Assembly (NCBI GenBank): GCA_029959865.1
Contig: JASCPE010000004.1
Span: forward strand, 148,535-212,534
Origin: Microbacteriaceae bacterium PS02070
GTDB taxonomy: Bacteria; Actinomycetota; Actinomycetes; Actinomycetales; Microbacteriaceae
Reading direction: 5' to 3'
DNA length: 64,000 nucleotides
Positions within the stretch are counted from its first letter, which is position 1; each line of letters begins with the position of its first letter. Both the position numbers and the translations under genes were made by a program. The notes under the pieces were generated by a model. That model had not been told where the DNA came from and did not search any database. It saw nothing but the letters and a program-made list of their open reading frames with translations. Positions 26,982 to 36,332 of the stretch are shown here, piece by piece.

Positions 26982-27973
26982 TGCCCGAGGGCCATTCCGT
27001 CCACCGGATCGCACGTCAGTTTGATCGGAACTTCGTCGGCCGTCGTATCCGGGCGAGCAGTCCACAGGGCCGGTTCGTTGACGGTGCGGCCGTGCTCGAT
27101 GGTCGCGAGGTCGAACAGGTCCGCGCAGTGGGCAAGCAGATGTTTCTGCTCTTCGACGGCGAGACGTGGTTGCGGGTGCACCTGGGCATGTACGGCGCGT
27201 GGGACTTCGCGGGCGAAATCGTGGTGGATCCCACGATCGCATCGGCGAACGGCCGGATGGGTCAGACGAATCAGCGCGGTACCGACCTGGCCGTCTTCGA
27301 TTCGGCAGGCGAGAACTCACTCGCAAGTATCGGAGCCCCCCGTCGTGCTCGCGGTCATGTCCGGATGAGCGAGCAGACCACGGGACTCGACGAATCGGAC
27401 GACGCGTGGCCTCCACCCGTTGTCGGTCAGGTCCGGCTGCGACTGCTCACCGAGGTTACCTGCGCCGACCTGCGGGGACCGACCGCGTGCGAGCTCCTCA
27501 CCCCCGACGAGGTGATCACCGTCATCTCCAAACTCGGCCCGGATCCGCTCGTGGTCGATGCCGCCGAGGGGGAGGAGACCTTCGTCACACGTGCGGGAGG
27601 CAAGCGCACGCCGATCGGTCTGCTCCTGATGGACCAGACGGTCATCAGCGGGATCGGAAACGTCTACCGCGCGGAGCTCCTCTTCCGCCACCGGCTCAAC
27701 CCGCACACCCCAGGGCGGGATGTCCCCCAGGAGGTACTGCGCGCGCTGTGGCGCGACTGGAGCCATCTTCTCGTCATCGGTGTGGAGACCGGGCAGATGA
27801 TGACGATGGACGACCTCGACCCTGAGGCATACCGCCGGGCGATGGCAAGTCGCGACGACCGCCACTGGGTCTACCATCGGGCCGGCCTGCCGTGTCGTGT
27901 CTGCGGCACGCACATTCTCCTGGAGGAGATGGCCCACCGGAAGCTGTATTGGTGTCCCTCATGTCAGGCCTGA
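26981..27973 (+). CDS. Fpg/Nei-family DNA glycosylase (endonuclease VIII-like)
   Basis: Base-excision glycosylase/AP lyase of 330 residues. It starts MPEGHSVHRIARQF, so after Met removal the catalytic Pro1-Glu2 pair is intact. The conserved VGKQMFLLFDG and LRVHLGMYG segments, an H2TH domain (LLMDQTVISGIGNVYRAELLFRH) and a C-terminal zinc finger (CRVCG and WCPSC) follow. Around residues 85-140 there is an unusual hydrophilic insert. The His at position 5 region favours the Nei2 actinobacterial subtype. It is coupled to rpiB by a TGATG overlap and overlaps the next gene by 13 bp. Confidence 0.92.
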   Translation: MPEGHSVHRIARQFDRNFVGRRIRASSPQGRFVDGAAVLDGREVEQVRAVGKQMFLLFDGETWLRVHLGMYGAWDFAGEIVVDPTIASANGRMGQTNQRGTDLAVFDSAGENSLASIGAPRRARGHVRMSEQTTGLDESDDAWPPPVVGQVRLRLLTEVTCADLRGPTACELLTPDEVITVISKLGPDPLVVDAAEGEETFVTRAGGKRTPIGLLLMDQTVISGIGNVYRAELLFRHRLNPHTPGRDVPQEVLRALWRDWSHLLVIGVETGQMMTMDDLDPEAYRRAMASRDDRHWVYHRAGLPCRVCGTHILLEEMAHRKLYWCPSCQA

Positions 27974-29460
27974 CCCGCGGCGAGTCGGTCGCGGTCATCG
28001 CAGATGCGAGGCTGACCGGCATTGACCGGCACGATCCGTTCGGCGACGACCCTGTCGATCTGCACCTCGCCGGCGGGATCGTGACCGACATCGCTCCGGC
28101 GGGCGCGTTGCCGCGTCGCGGTGCGGTCGTCTCCGCGGACGGCGGCTTCGCGATGCCGGGGTTGTGGGACCATCACGTCCACACCGTCCAGTGGGCGATG
28201 CTTGCTCAACGCGAGCCGCTCTTGCCCGCCGAGTCCGCGGCGCACGCGATCACGATCATGGCGCACGCGCCGCTCTTGCCGGACGGTCGGCGCGTGGGGA
28301 GCGGGTTCCGCGATGCCCTCTGGCCGGATAGCCCCACTCGTGCGGCGCTGGACGCCGCGACCGGCGGGATTCCCACCTACATGATCAACGCGGACGTGCA
28401 CAGCGTCTGGCTCAACAGCGCCGCGTTCGCACGGGAGGGGATCGCGCCCACGGAGGACGGGATCCTGCGGGAGGGGCCGGCATTCGAGGTGTCGCGACGC
28501 TTGAACGCGGTTGATCCACTCGTGGGCGATCAACTGGTGGATCAGGCGCTTCGTCGTGCGGCCGAGCGTGGCGTCGTCGGCATCACCGACATGGACATGG
28601 CGTGGAACGCCGAGGCGTGGCACCGCCGATTGGGGGGCCAGAAACCCCTGACCCGGGTCCGCTTCGCCGTCTACCCCGACCTGCTGGAGCGCGCACTGGC
28701 CGAAGGCTGGAGCACGGGAGACTCGGTCGATCCGGAGGGTCTCGTGCAGATGGGGCCGCTGAAGGTGATCTCGGATGGCTCCCTCGGCACACGCACCGCC
28801 GCGTGCTCGCACGGCTACGCGGGTGATCCGCACAACCACGGAGTCCTGACCGTGCCCGCTGACGAATTGGTGCGGCTGCTCACCCGCGCGGCCGGCGGGG
28901 GGATCGCGTCTGCCGTGCATGCCATCGGTGACATCGCGAACTCGGCCGTCTTGGATGCCTTCGCGACCTCCGGTGCGTGGGGCACGATCGAGCACGCGCA
29001 GTTGGTGGCGCACCGCGACTTTGTGCGGTTCGCCCGTCTGGACGTCGGCGCCAGCGTCCAGCCCGAGCACGCGCTCGATGACCGCGATCTGAGCGATCGG
29101 GAGTGGGCCGATCAAACGGCGATGTCCTATCCGCTGCGTTCGCTGCACGACGCGGGGGCGAACCTCCTGTTCGGATCGGACGCTCCGGTCGCGGTCCTGG
29201 ACCCGTGGGCGGCGATCTCGGCGGCGGTGACACGAACGCGAGACGGCCGCGCGCCCTGGCACCCAGAAGAGGCGGTGTCGGCTGGAGTCGCTCTCGCGGC
29301 ATCCACCGAACGGGGCTCACAGAGCGGGTTCGCTCTCGAGCCTGGAGACACTGCGGATGTCATCGTCACCGAGTATGACCCGCTCGCAGATCCCGCGCGT
29401 CTCCGGGACATGCCCGTCTCGGCGACGGTGGTCGCCGGACGCATCGCGCACCTCAGCTGA
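27961..29460 (+). CDS. YtcJ-type amidohydrolase
   Basis: Metal-dependent amidohydrolase of 499 residues. The N-terminal composite beta domain leads into GGFAMPGLWDHHVHTVQWAM, the HxH metal site; a later His in ASAVHAIGD and in GTIEHAQLVAH, and the terminal Asp in LLFGSDAPVA complete the TIM-barrel ligands. The substrate of YtcJ-like proteins is mostly unknown. ATG 27961 is used; GTG 27952 three codons earlier is possible. It overlaps the glycosylase gene by 13 bp and ends before a terminator shared with dps. Confidence 0.9.
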   Translation: MSGLTRGESVAVIADARLTGIDRHDPFGDDPVDLHLAGGIVTDIAPAGALPRRGAVVSADGGFAMPGLWDHHVHTVQWAMLAQREPLLPAESAAHAITIMAHAPLLPDGRRVGSGFRDALWPDSPTRAALDAATGGIPTYMINADVHSVWLNSAAFAREGIAPTEDGILREGPAFEVSRRLNAVDPLVGDQLVDQALRRAAERGVVGITDMDMAWNAEAWHRRLGGQKPLTRVRFAVYPDLLERALAEGWSTGDSVDPEGLVQMGPLKVISDGSLGTRTAACSHGYAGDPHNHGVLTVPADELVRLLTRAAGGGIASAVHAIGDIANSAVLDAFATSGAWGTIEHAQLVAHRDFVRFARLDVGASVQPEHALDDRDLSDREWADQTAMSYPLRSLHDAGANLLFGSDAPVAVLDPWAAISAAVTRTRDGRAPWHPEEAVSAGVALAASTERGSQSGFALEPGDTADVIVTEYDPLADPARLRDMPVSATVVAGRIAHLS

Positions 29461-29464
29461 ACGA

Positions 29465-29498
29465 CAAGAGGGCACGTGCCGAAGCACGCGCCCTCTTG
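29465..29498. terminator. Bidirectional terminator between amidohydrolase and dps
   Basis: Nine-bp perfect outer stem CAAGAGGGC/GCCCTCTTG extended by CGTGC/GCACG around loop CGAA, between two convergent genes. Confidence 0.75.
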
Positions 29499-29512
29499 TG
29501 GGTGAACTCAGC

Positions 29513-29998
29513 TCACTCGGAGATGTGAGCGCTCAAGAACCAACGGTCCTTGTCGAGGTCCTGCTTGATCGCGATGGCGACGTCCTGGCTGGTGAGGTCA
29601 ACCTCGTCGAGACCATCGATGGCAGCCTGCACATCGGCGAGGACGACATCGATGTCGGCGACGACGTCGGCGACGATCGCGTTCCACTGCGTGAAGCCTG
29701 CGGGCACCTCGGACGGCGTCGTCTTGGACGCGATCGTGGCAAGGCGGGCATCGACCGGGAGGCCGAGAGCGACGATGCGCTCTGCGGCGAGGTCAGCGGA
29801 CGCCTGCGCGTGCTCGACGACCTGGTCGAGGAGCTCGTGGATGCTCAGGAAGTTGGAGCCACGCACGTTCCAGTGGGCCTGCTTGCCGTTGACGGCGAGA
29901 GCCTGGAGTCCGAGAACCACGGGGGTCAGGAACTGTGCGGTGCCGGCGGCTGCTTCGGGGTCGGTCGACGTGGCGGAAACGGTCTGTGTCTTAGTCAT
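29513..29998 (-). CDS. dps: Dps-family ferritin-like DNA-protection protein
   Basis: Dodecameric ferritin-like protein that oxidises and stores iron and protects DNA in starvation or oxidative stress. The 161-residue protein has the Dps segment KQAHWNVRGSNFLSIHELLDQVV and later DLAAERIVALG, with ferroxidase-type His, Asp and Glu residues. The second of two close ATGs (29998) is the start, because AGGAGG lies 6 nt before it and abuts the first ATG. The spacer to the divergent carbonic anhydrase gene is 116 bp. Confidence 0.94.
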   Translation of the reverse strand: MTKTQTVSATSTDPEAAAGTAQFLTPVVLGLQALAVNGKQAHWNVRGSNFLSIHELLDQVVEHAQASADLAAERIVALGLPVDARLATIASKTTPSEVPAGFTQWNAIVADVVADIDVVLADVQAAIDGLDEVDLTSQDVAIAIKQDLDKDRWFLSAHISE

Positions 29999-30102
29999 GC
30001 TCATCCTCCTGGTGGCATTGAAATCTCTACGTTGGTTGTAACGCTACTCAGCCTGAAACATTCCGCAAGCAAGCCCAGGCTCGGCTTACTGCCGCGCAAC
30101 GG

Positions 30103-30108
30103 TAGGGT
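30103..30108 (+). promoter_or_regulatory. -10 element of leaderless carbonic-anhydrase promoter
   Basis: TAGGGT ends 6 nt before ATG 30115. Confidence 0.55.
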
Positions 30109-30114
30109 TTTCGC

Positions 30115-30648
30115 ATGACTGTCGCCGATGACGCCACTGTCCGCTCGCTGGGTGAACTGCAGCCCCATGTTTCGGATTCCGCCTACGTCGCTCCGGGTGC
30201 GCGGATCGTCGGCAACGTCGAGCTTCAGGAGGACTCCAGCGTCTGGTACAACGCGGTGGTGCGCGCAGACACCGACCGCATCGTCCTTGGCCGAGGCAGC
30301 AACCTTCAAGACAATGTGTCGGTGCACGTGGACCACGGGCACCCGGTGACGATCGGCGAAAACGTCTCAGTGGGTCATAACGCCGTCGTACACGGCTGCA
30401 CCGTCGGTGATGGCTCGTTGATCGGGATGGGGAGCGTCATTCTGTCTGGCGCCGTCATCGGGAGCGGTTGCCTGATCGCCGGGGGAGCGGTCGTCCTGGA
30501 GGGAACCGTCGTTCCGGACGGCTCGCTCGTGGCGGGTGTTCCCGCGAAGGTCCGCCGTGCACTCACCCCCGAGGAGAGGGAGGCGCTGCTCCGCAACGCC
30601 GAGACCTATCGCACCCTCCTGACCCGCCACGCGGCGACGGAGTCCTAA
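30115..30648 (+). CDS. Gamma-carbonic anhydrase family protein
   Basis: Left-handed beta-helix protein of 177 residues built from hexapeptide repeats. The three zinc-ligand histidines are present: His71 in SVHVDHG, His88 and His93 in VGHNAVVHG. This is the Cam/YrdA-type layout; actual CO2 hydration is unproven for many members of the family. Leaderless ATG start. A 53-codon membrane-protein gene with its own -10 element follows 27 bp later. Confidence 0.92.
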   Translation: MTVADDATVRSLGELQPHVSDSAYVAPGARIVGNVELQEDSSVWYNAVVRADTDRIVLGRGSNLQDNVSVHVDHGHPVTIGENVSVGHNAVVHGCTVGDGSLIGMGSVILSGAVIGSGCLIAGGAVVLEGTVVPDGSLVAGVPAKVRRALTPEEREALLRNAETYRTLLTRHAATES

Positions 30649-30663
30649 CTGGTTCCTCCCCGG

Positions 30664-30669
30664 TAGATT
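30664..30669 (+). promoter_or_regulatory. -10 element of leaderless small-membrane-protein promoter
   Basis: TAGATT ends 6 nt before ATG 30676, supporting this very short gene. Confidence 0.5.
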
Positions 30670-30675
30670 CGCGTC

Positions 30676-30837
30676 ATGACTCCAGAGAACGCAGTCCTCC
30701 TCATGACCATCGGGTCGATCGCCGCCTACGCCCTGGGCGTGATCATTTCCCTGCTTCTGCTCTACGTTGTGATCCGACAGGGCGTCTTTCATGGGCTTCG
30801 TGCTCACACGCGTTGGATCGATAACGGCAAGGGCTGA
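30676..30837 (+). CDS. Small single-pass membrane protein
   Basis: A 53-residue ORF: a short N-terminal segment (MTPENAVL), one long hydrophobic helix (residues ~8-32, IGSIAAYALGVIISLLLLYVV) and a basic C-terminal tail with aromatic residues (HGLRAHTRWIDNGKG). The topology would be N-out/C-in. A TAGATT hexamer 6 nt upstream of the ATG fits leaderless expression. No known family; it may be a membrane modulator of a larger protein, but nothing in the context identifies a partner. Confidence 0.65.
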   Translation: MTPENAVLLMTIGSIAAYALGVIISLLLLYVVIRQGVFHGLRAHTRWIDNGKG

Positions 30838-30905
30838 GGGGCAGCCGCGGCCGACCATGAGAGATGCCCTCGGCGGTGACCGAAAGGGTCACACCCGAGG
30901 GCAGA

Positions 30906-30979
30906 TGGAGGGGGCGACGGGAATCGAACCCGCACAGCCAGTTTGGAAGACTGGAACTCTACCATTGAGCTACGCCCCC
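30906..30979 (-). tRNA. tRNA-Gly (TCC)
   Basis: Minus-strand cloverleaf with acceptor GGGGGCG/CGCCCCC, D-arm GCTCAATGGTAGAGT, anticodon stem-loop CCAGT-CTTCCAA-ACTGG (anticodon TCC), T-arm GGTTCGATTCC and encoded CCA. Confidence 0.96.
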
Positions 30980-31074
30980 GCAGCGGACGAGCCGCGGCAA
31001 CCTGACGAGTCTAGCGTGTTTTGGTCGGCTAGACTGACACGGGCCGTTTTTGGTGGACGTACACGTACACCCTC

Positions 31075-31148
31075 CGGGGCGTAGCTCAGCTTGGTAGAGC
31101 GCCCGCTTTGGGAGCGGGAAGTCGCAGGTTCGAATCCTGTCGCCCCGA
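31075..31148 (+). tRNA. tRNA-Pro (TGG)
   Basis: Seventy-four-nt cloverleaf: acceptor CGGGGCG/CGCCCCG, D-arm GCTCAGCTTGGTAGAGC, anticodon stem-loop CCCGC-TTTGGGA-GCGGG (anticodon TGG), T-arm GGTTCGAATCC. CCA is not encoded. It lies 60 bp before tig. Confidence 0.96.
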
Positions 31149-31208
31149 CACGGAAACCCCACGACTCAGCCGCGCACGTGCGCGGACGATCACAAGGAGA
31201 AATCACGC

Positions 31209-32684
31209 ATGGTCACCAGCACCGTTGAGACGCTCAGCCCGACCCGGGTCAAGCTGAACATCACGGTCACCCCGGACGAGCTCAAGCCCGCGATCACTCA
31301 CGCGTACGAGCACATCGCTCAGGACATTCAGATCCCCGGCTTCCGCAAGGGCAAGGTGCCTGCGCCGATCATCGACCAGCGCCTCGGCCGCGGTGCGGTG
31401 CTCGAGCACGCCGTCAGCGAGGGGCTGGACCGGTACTACCGGGAGGCCGTCGGCGAGCACAAGCTCTCCGTCGTCGGACGTCCCTCCGCCGACATCGTGG
31501 TGTGGCCCAGCGAGAAGGACTTCTCTGGTGACCTCGAGGTGGCCGTCGAGGTCGACGTTCGCCCCGAGATCGAGCTTCCCGCGCTCGAAGACATCACCAT
31601 CGAGGTCGACGCCGTCGAGAGCGACGCATCGGCGGTGGACGAAGAACTCGACCGTTTGCGCGGCCGTTTCGGCACGCTCGTGACCGTTGACCGCCCTGCA
31701 GCCACGGGCGACTTCGTCGAGCTGGACCTCGTCGCCACCATCGATGGCGCCGAGATCGATCGCGCCGAGGGCGTGTCCTACGAGGTGGGCTCTGGTGAGC
31801 TCCTCGAGGGCATCGATGAGGCAGTTGACTCCCTCACGGCCGGTGAAGAGACGACCTTCCGTTCGACTCTGGTCGGCGGAGACCACGCCGGCGAGGAAGC
31901 CGAGGTCGCTGTTGTCGTGAAGGCAGTCAAGGAGCGCGAGCTCCCCGAGGCTGACGACGACTTCGCACAGATCGCCAGCGAGTTCGACACCATCGACGAG
32001 CTGCGCGAGAGCCTCGCTGAGCGCGTGGGTGAGCAGGCAGCATTCGGGCAGGGCGCGGCAGCGCGCGACAAGCTCGTGGAGACGCTGCTGGAGAAGATCG
32101 ACGTTCCCGTCCCGCCGCAGCTGGTCGAGGACGAGGTGCACGCCCACCTTGAGGGCGAGGGACGTCTCGACGATGACACCCACCGTGCCGAGGTCACCGA
32201 GGCAAGCGAGAAGCAGTTCCGCACCCAGGTGATCCTCGACAAGCTCGCGGAGACGAGCAACGTGGAGGTCTCGCAGGAGGAGCTCACCCAGTACCTCATC
32301 CAGGCCTCCGCACAGTACGGGATGGCTCCGCAGGAGTTCGTACAGGCGCTGCAGCAGGGTAACCAGCTGCCGGTCATGGTCGGCGAAGTTGCGCGCAATA
32401 AGGCGCTGGCGATTGCGCTCGGCAAGGTGACCGTGGTCGACACCAACGGTAGGCCCATTGACCTGAGCGGCTTCGTTGCTGTCGAGGACGAGCCCGGGGC
32501 CGAGGCTGAGGCGAACGACGCTGCCGCGGCGGCCGAGGACGAGAAGCCCGCCGCGAAGAAGGCTCCGGCCAAGAAGGCGCCCGCGAAGAAGGCTGCTGAC
32601 GCAACCAAGGACGAGCCCGCCGCCAAGAAGCCTGCGGCCAAGAAGGCCCCGGCGAAGAAGACCACGGCTAAGGACGCCGAGTAA
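31209..32684 (+). CDS. tig: Trigger factor with a Lys/Ala/Pro-rich C-terminal tail
   Basis: Ribosome-bound chaperone and peptidyl-prolyl isomerase. The 491 residues contain the N-terminal ribosome-binding domain with GFRKGKVP (residues ~42-49), an FKBP-type PPIase domain (~150-245) and the C-terminal chaperone arms. From residue ~443 to the end there is a histone-H1-like tail of repeated (P)AKKA units, preceded by an acidic stretch; many actinobacterial trigger factors have acidic tails but this one is strongly basic. CAAGGAGAA ribosome-binding site. It heads the tig-clpP1-clpP2 cluster and is followed by a strong hairpin. Confidence 0.96.
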   Translation: MVTSTVETLSPTRVKLNITVTPDELKPAITHAYEHIAQDIQIPGFRKGKVPAPIIDQRLGRGAVLEHAVSEGLDRYYREAVGEHKLSVVGRPSADIVVWPSEKDFSGDLEVAVEVDVRPEIELPALEDITIEVDAVESDASAVDEELDRLRGRFGTLVTVDRPAATGDFVELDLVATIDGAEIDRAEGVSYEVGSGELLEGIDEAVDSLTAGEETTFRSTLVGGDHAGEEAEVAVVVKAVKERELPEADDDFAQIASEFDTIDELRESLAERVGEQAAFGQGAAARDKLVETLLEKIDVPVPPQLVEDEVHAHLEGEGRLDDDTHRAEVTEASEKQFRTQVILDKLAETSNVEVSQEELTQYLIQASAQYGMAPQEFVQALQQGNQLPVMVGEVARNKALAIALGKVTVVDTNGRPIDLSGFVAVEDEPGAEAEANDAAAAAEDEKPAAKKAPAKKAPAKKAADATKDEPAAKKPAAKKAPAKKTTAKDAE

Positions 32685-32693
32685 GTCCTTCCG

Positions 32694-32728
32694 CAACGCG
32701 CCGCCCGAACGAGTTCGGCGGCGCGTTG
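32694..32728 (+). terminator. Terminator between tig and clpP1
   Basis: Twelve-bp perfect stem CAACGCGCCGCC/GGCGGCGCGTTG continued by CGAAC/GTTCG with one bulged C. It suggests that clpP1 is mostly transcribed from its own promoter; a TAGATT hexamer lies at 32793-32798. Confidence 0.65.
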
Positions 32729-32833
32729 TGGCGTCTCTGGCGGGACGCACTCCGCCCACGGCGAACACGGGCGGGTCACCCCACAGGCGTCGGTAGATTC
32801 ATTGACGAACGCACACCGGAATCAGGAGAATCC

Positions 32834-33427
32834 ATGGCTGAACCACTTGTCGCGCAGAGCGTCTTCGACAGGCTGCTGAGAGACCGCATCATCTGGCTGG
32901 GGTCGGAGGTGCGTGACGAGAACGCCAACGAGATCTGCGCCAAGATCCTGCTCCTGGCGGCGGAGGATTCCGATAAGGACATCTACCTCTACATCAACTC
33001 GCCGGGCGGCTCGATCACGGCCGGTATGGCGATCTACGACACGATGCAGTTCGTCCCGAACGACATCGTCACCGTCGGCATCGGCATGGCGGCATCCATG
33101 GGCCAGCTGCTGCTGACCGCAGGCACGAAGGGCAAGCGCTACATCACGCCGAACGCCCGCGTCCTCCTGCACCAGCCGCACGGCGGCTTCGGCGGAACCG
33201 CGAGCGACATTCAGACACAGGCCCAGCTCATTCTTGACATGAAGCGACGGCTGGCGGAGATCACGGCCGCGCAGACCGGGAAGAGCGTCGAGCAGATCAA
33301 CGAAGACGGTGACCGCGATCGCTGGTTCACCGCCGAGCAGGCCCTCGAGTACGGGTTCGTCGACCACATCCGCGAGTCCGCAACGGACGTCGTGGGCGGC
33401 GGCGGCACCGAGGCCGACGAGAACTGA
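32834..33427 (+). CDS. clpP1: ATP-dependent Clp protease proteolytic subunit ClpP1
   Basis: Serine protease barrel subunit of 197 residues. The catalytic triad is visible: Ser88 in GMAASMG, His113 in LLHQPHG and an acidic residue in GDRDRWF (Asp160/162). Start 32834 has AGGAGA upstream; earlier in-frame sequence is leader. In actinobacteria ClpP1 and ClpP2 form a mixed tetradecamer; clpP2 follows 20 bp later. ClpX (35013) is the matching unfoldase and ClpS (10317) an adaptor. Confidence 0.96.
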   Translation: MAEPLVAQSVFDRLLRDRIIWLGSEVRDENANEICAKILLLAAEDSDKDIYLYINSPGGSITAGMAIYDTMQFVPNDIVTVGIGMAASMGQLLLTAGTKGKRYITPNARVLLHQPHGGFGGTASDIQTQAQLILDMKRRLAEITAAQTGKSVEQINEDGDRDRWFTAEQALEYGFVDHIRESATDVVGGGGTEADEN

Positions 33428-33447
33428 ACAGCGGAGGACAAGAAAGA

Positions 33448-34113
33448 ATGAACGACATGACACCCGGCTCCCGCCAGGGCCTCGCGCTGCCGAGCAGCCG
33501 CTACATCCTGCCGCAGTTCGAAGAGCGCACCGCCTACGGCTACAAGCGTCAAGACCCGTACAACAAGCTGTTCGAGGATCGCGTCATCTTCCTGGGGGTC
33601 CAGGTCGATGACGCCTCCGCCGACGACGTGATGGCCCAGCTCCTCGTTCTGGAAAGCCAGGACCCGGACCGCGACATCATCATGTACATCAACTCGCCCG
33701 GCGGCTCCTTCACCGCGATGACCGCCATCTACGACACGATGCAGTACGTCTCGCCCGAGATCCAGACGGTCGTTCTCGGACAGGCGGCATCGGCCGCGTC
33801 GGTTCTGCTGGCCGCCGGTGCGCCGGGCAAACGCCTGGCCCTTCCCAACGCACGCATCCTCATGCACCAGCCGGCTGTCGGCGAGGCAGGGCACGGACAG
33901 GCCTCCGATATCGAGATCCAGGCCGCTGAGATCCTGCGCATGCGGACGTGGCTGGAGCACACGATGGCCACACACACCAACCGCACTGCGGAGCAGGTCA
34001 ACAAGGACATCGACCGCGACAAGATCCTCTCTGCCCAGGAGGCTCTCGAATACGGCATCGTCGACCAGGTACTGACGTCGCGTAAGCGCACGCCCGCCGC
34101 GATCACGTCCTGA
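33448..34113 (+). CDS. clpP2: ATP-dependent Clp protease proteolytic subunit ClpP2
   Basis: Second ClpP subunit, 221 residues, with Ser115 in GQAASAAS and His140 in LMHQPAV. The ~35-residue N-terminal extension (MNDMTPGSRQGLALPSSRYI) is longer than in ClpP1 and is probably a propeptide that is removed on maturation, as known for actinobacterial ClpP. GGAGGACAAG ribosome-binding site. Last gene of the pair; a terminator with a T-run follows. Confidence 0.96.
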   Translation: MNDMTPGSRQGLALPSSRYILPQFEERTAYGYKRQDPYNKLFEDRVIFLGVQVDDASADDVMAQLLVLESQDPDRDIIMYINSPGGSFTAMTAIYDTMQYVSPEIQTVVLGQAASAASVLLAAGAPGKRLALPNARILMHQPAVGEAGHGQASDIEIQAAEILRMRTWLEHTMATHTNRTAEQVNKDIDRDKILSAQEALEYGIVDQVLTSRKRTPAAITS

Positions 34114-34141
34114 CGATCATGTCCTGACACTGTGACATCCT

Positions 34142-34184
34142 GATTGCCGGGGTCGCCTGATGGCGGGCCCGGCAATCGGCTTTT
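34142..34184 (+). terminator. Intrinsic terminator of the clpP1-clpP2 operon
   Basis: GATTGCCGGG and CCCGGCAATC form a 10-bp perfect stem with an inner TCGCC/GGCG helix, followed by GGCTTTT. One of the best canonical terminators in the window. Confidence 0.8.
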
Positions 34185-34196
34185 CTGAGAGGCGAC

Positions 34197-34928
34197 GTGT
34201 CCGGAGTTTTCGAGGTGCTCAGCGATGTCGCGCCGGCACGCTGGCTGCAGGAAAGCCTGTGTGACGAGTGGACCGTCGCGTATGTCGTACCACCCGTGTT
34301 CCCCGCGTACGCGCTGATCAGTCACCCTCTCGCCGATCCTGATGATCCGGGGTCGGCCCCCGGATTCGAGATCCCGCTTGACGTTCTGACGCCTTTCGTG
34401 CGCCTGTTCAATGACGCGAACGCGAGCGAGGTCTATCTGGGCGTGTGGGAGGGGAGCGGGATCGACCCCGGCTCTTCATCCGTGTTCGGTTGGGCGCCGG
34501 AGACCGAGGGGATGTCGCGTCGACAGCAGCGCTCGTACTGGAAGAAGCGGACGCTGGAGCACCGCGAGCAGATCCGCTTCTCATTCGACCCGGCCGTCTA
34601 CGAAGCGATGGCCCGCCGCACCCTCATCGGGCTCCCCGGGGAAAGCCAGGGACGTGATCACCTCATCCTGCGTGCCCCGTTACGGGCGCTCGCGACTCCC
34701 ACGTGGCCGGAAGGTGCGGGCCTGGGCTACCGAGCCGCCGACGACAGGGGACGCATGCCCAACGTCGTGTGGCCGCAGTCTCGTGAGTGGGTCATCGCCT
34801 GCGACATGGATTCGAGTGTCACGGCGGTGGGTGGTTCACAGGAGCTGATCGACGCCGTAATTGAGTCGCCTGACCTGCACGCCGTTCGGGTCGGCCCGCA
34901 CCACCCGCTTCCGGCGTGGGACGAGTGA
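34197..34928 (+). CDS. Hypothetical protein between clpP2 and clpX
   Basis: A 243-residue soluble protein (opening MSGVFEVLSDVAPARWLQESL) with many tryptophans and prolines and no signal peptide, membrane helix or recognised motif. Segments such as MSRRQQRSYWKKRTLEHREQI look helical and charged, while the rest is loop-rich. It starts at GTG 34197 with GAGAGGCGAC upstream, just after a terminator, and ends 84 bp before clpX. I do not recognise a family. Position between the Clp genes may be chance. Confidence 0.7.
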   Translation: MSGVFEVLSDVAPARWLQESLCDEWTVAYVVPPVFPAYALISHPLADPDDPGSAPGFEIPLDVLTPFVRLFNDANASEVYLGVWEGSGIDPGSSSVFGWAPETEGMSRRQQRSYWKKRTLEHREQIRFSFDPAVYEAMARRTLIGLPGESQGRDHLILRAPLRALATPTWPEGAGLGYRAADDRGRMPNVVWPQSREWVIACDMDSSVTAVGGSQELIDAVIESPDLHAVRVGPHHPLPAWDE

Positions 34929-35012
34929 AGCGTACACACCCCGTCATCAATTCGCGCCGGTGTCCGCCCGAGCGTTTAGGCTCTGAGTAGGTCCCGCGCA
35001 AGGAGGAGCACC

Positions 35013-36281
35013 ATGGCACGCATCGGCGAGAGCGCTGACCTGTTCAAGTGTTCGTTCTGCGGAAAGAGCCAGAAGCAGGTCCAGCAGTTGATCGCCGGCC
35101 CCGGCGTCTACATCTGCGACGAATGCGTTGAGCTGTGCAACGAGATCATCGAAGAGCGGATGGCCGAGTCCGGCGATGGCACCGTCGCCGATTTCGATCT
35201 GCCTAAGCCGCGTGAGATCTACTCCTTCCTTGAGGAGTACGTCGTCGGCCAGGAAGACGCGAAGCGCGCTCTCTCCGTCGCGGTGTACAACCACTACAAG
35301 CGCGTGCGCGCGCACTCCACGATCCAACCCGCAGAGCAGCGCGCGGAAGAAGTGGAGATCGCGAAGAGCAACATCCTGCTTCTCGGGCCAACCGGTTGCG
35401 GTAAGACCTACCTCGCCCAGACGCTCGCAAAGCGTCTCAACGTCCCCTTTGCCGTCGCTGACGCGACCGCGCTCACCGAAGCCGGATACGTCGGCGAGGA
35501 TGTCGAGAACATCCTGCTCAAGCTCCTGCAGGCCGCAGACTTCGACGTTAAGCGTGCCGAGACCGGCATCATCTACATCGACGAGGTCGACAAGATCGCC
35601 CGCAAGGCGGAGAACCCGTCGATCACCCGCGATGTGTCCGGTGAGGGTGTGCAGCAGGCGCTGCTGAAAATCCTCGAGGGCACGGTCGCCTCGGTTCCGC
35701 CGCAGGGGGGCCGCAAGCACCCGCACCAGGAGTTCATTCAGATCGACACCACGAATGTCCTCTTCATCGTCGCGGGGGCCTTCGCCGGCCTCGAGGAGAT
35801 CATCTCCTCGCGCGTCGGGAAGCACGGCGTCGGCTTCGGTGCCCCGCTGCACGACAAGGGCAAGGACCTCGATCTGTTCAGCGACGTGCAACCGGAAGAC
35901 CTGCACAAGTTCGGCCTCATCCCCGAGTTCATCGGTCGCCTCCCCGTCGTCACCTCGGTCGCGCCGCTCAGCCAAGACGCTCTCGTCGAAATCCTGACGG
36001 GTCCCAAGAACGCCTTCGTGAAGCAGTACCAGCGCATGTTCCAACTCGACGGCGTCGATCTCGAGTTCGAAGACGATGCACTGCGGGCGATCGCCGATCT
36101 CGCCGTCTCCCGCAAGACCGGAGCACGCGGCCTGCGGGCGATCCTCGAAGACGTCCTCGGCCCGATCATGTTCGAGATCCCGTCGGCCGACGACATCGTC
36201 AAGGTCATTGTGACCCCCGGAGCGGTGACCGACGGTGCCGACCCGACGTTCGTCTTCAGTCAGAAGCGCAAGAGCGCGTAG
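35013..36281 (+). CDS. clpX: ATP-dependent Clp protease ATPase subunit ClpX
   Basis: AAA+ unfoldase of 422 residues that feeds proteins to ClpP. The N-terminal zinc-binding domain has Cys13, Cys16, Cys35 and Cys38 (FKCSFCGK and YICDEC). Walker A GPTGCGKT, Walker [12 protein letters not shown], the sensor/arginine region and an IGF-like ClpP loop (here [10 protein letters not shown]) follow. AAGGAGGAG ribosome-binding site. A TAGGCT hexamer (34977-34982) is a plausible -10 with a short leader. Confidence 0.97.
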   Translation: MARIGESADLFKCSFCGKSQKQVQQLIAGPGVYICDECVELCNEIIEERMAESGDGTVADFDLPKPREIYSFLEEYVVGQEDAKRALSVAVYNHYKRVRAHSTIQPAEQRAEEVEIAKSNILLLGPTGCGKTYLAQTLAKRLNVPFAVADATALTEAGYVGEDVENILLKLLQAADFDVKRAETGIIYIDEVDKIARKAENPSITRDVSGEGVQQALLKILEGTVASVPPQGGRKHPHQEFIQIDTTNVLFIVAGAFAGLEEIISSRVGKHGVGFGAPLHDKGKDLDLFSDVQPEDLHKFGLIPEFIGRLPVVTSVAPLSQDALVEILTGPKNAFVKQYQRMFQLDGVDLEFEDDALRAIADLAVSRKTGARGLRAILEDVLGPIMFEIPSADDIVKVIVTPGAVTDGADPTFVFSQKRKSA

Positions 36282-36332
36282 CACTGCGCCAGCGCGCGGC
36301 GGCGCCCGACCTAGCCGTCGGGAGCCCGCGCC

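Noticed and set aside
36284..36330. Terminator hairpin after clpX (CCCGAC/GTCGGG)
   Set aside because: Only a 6-bp stem in generally GC-rich sequence without a T-run; too weak to list.
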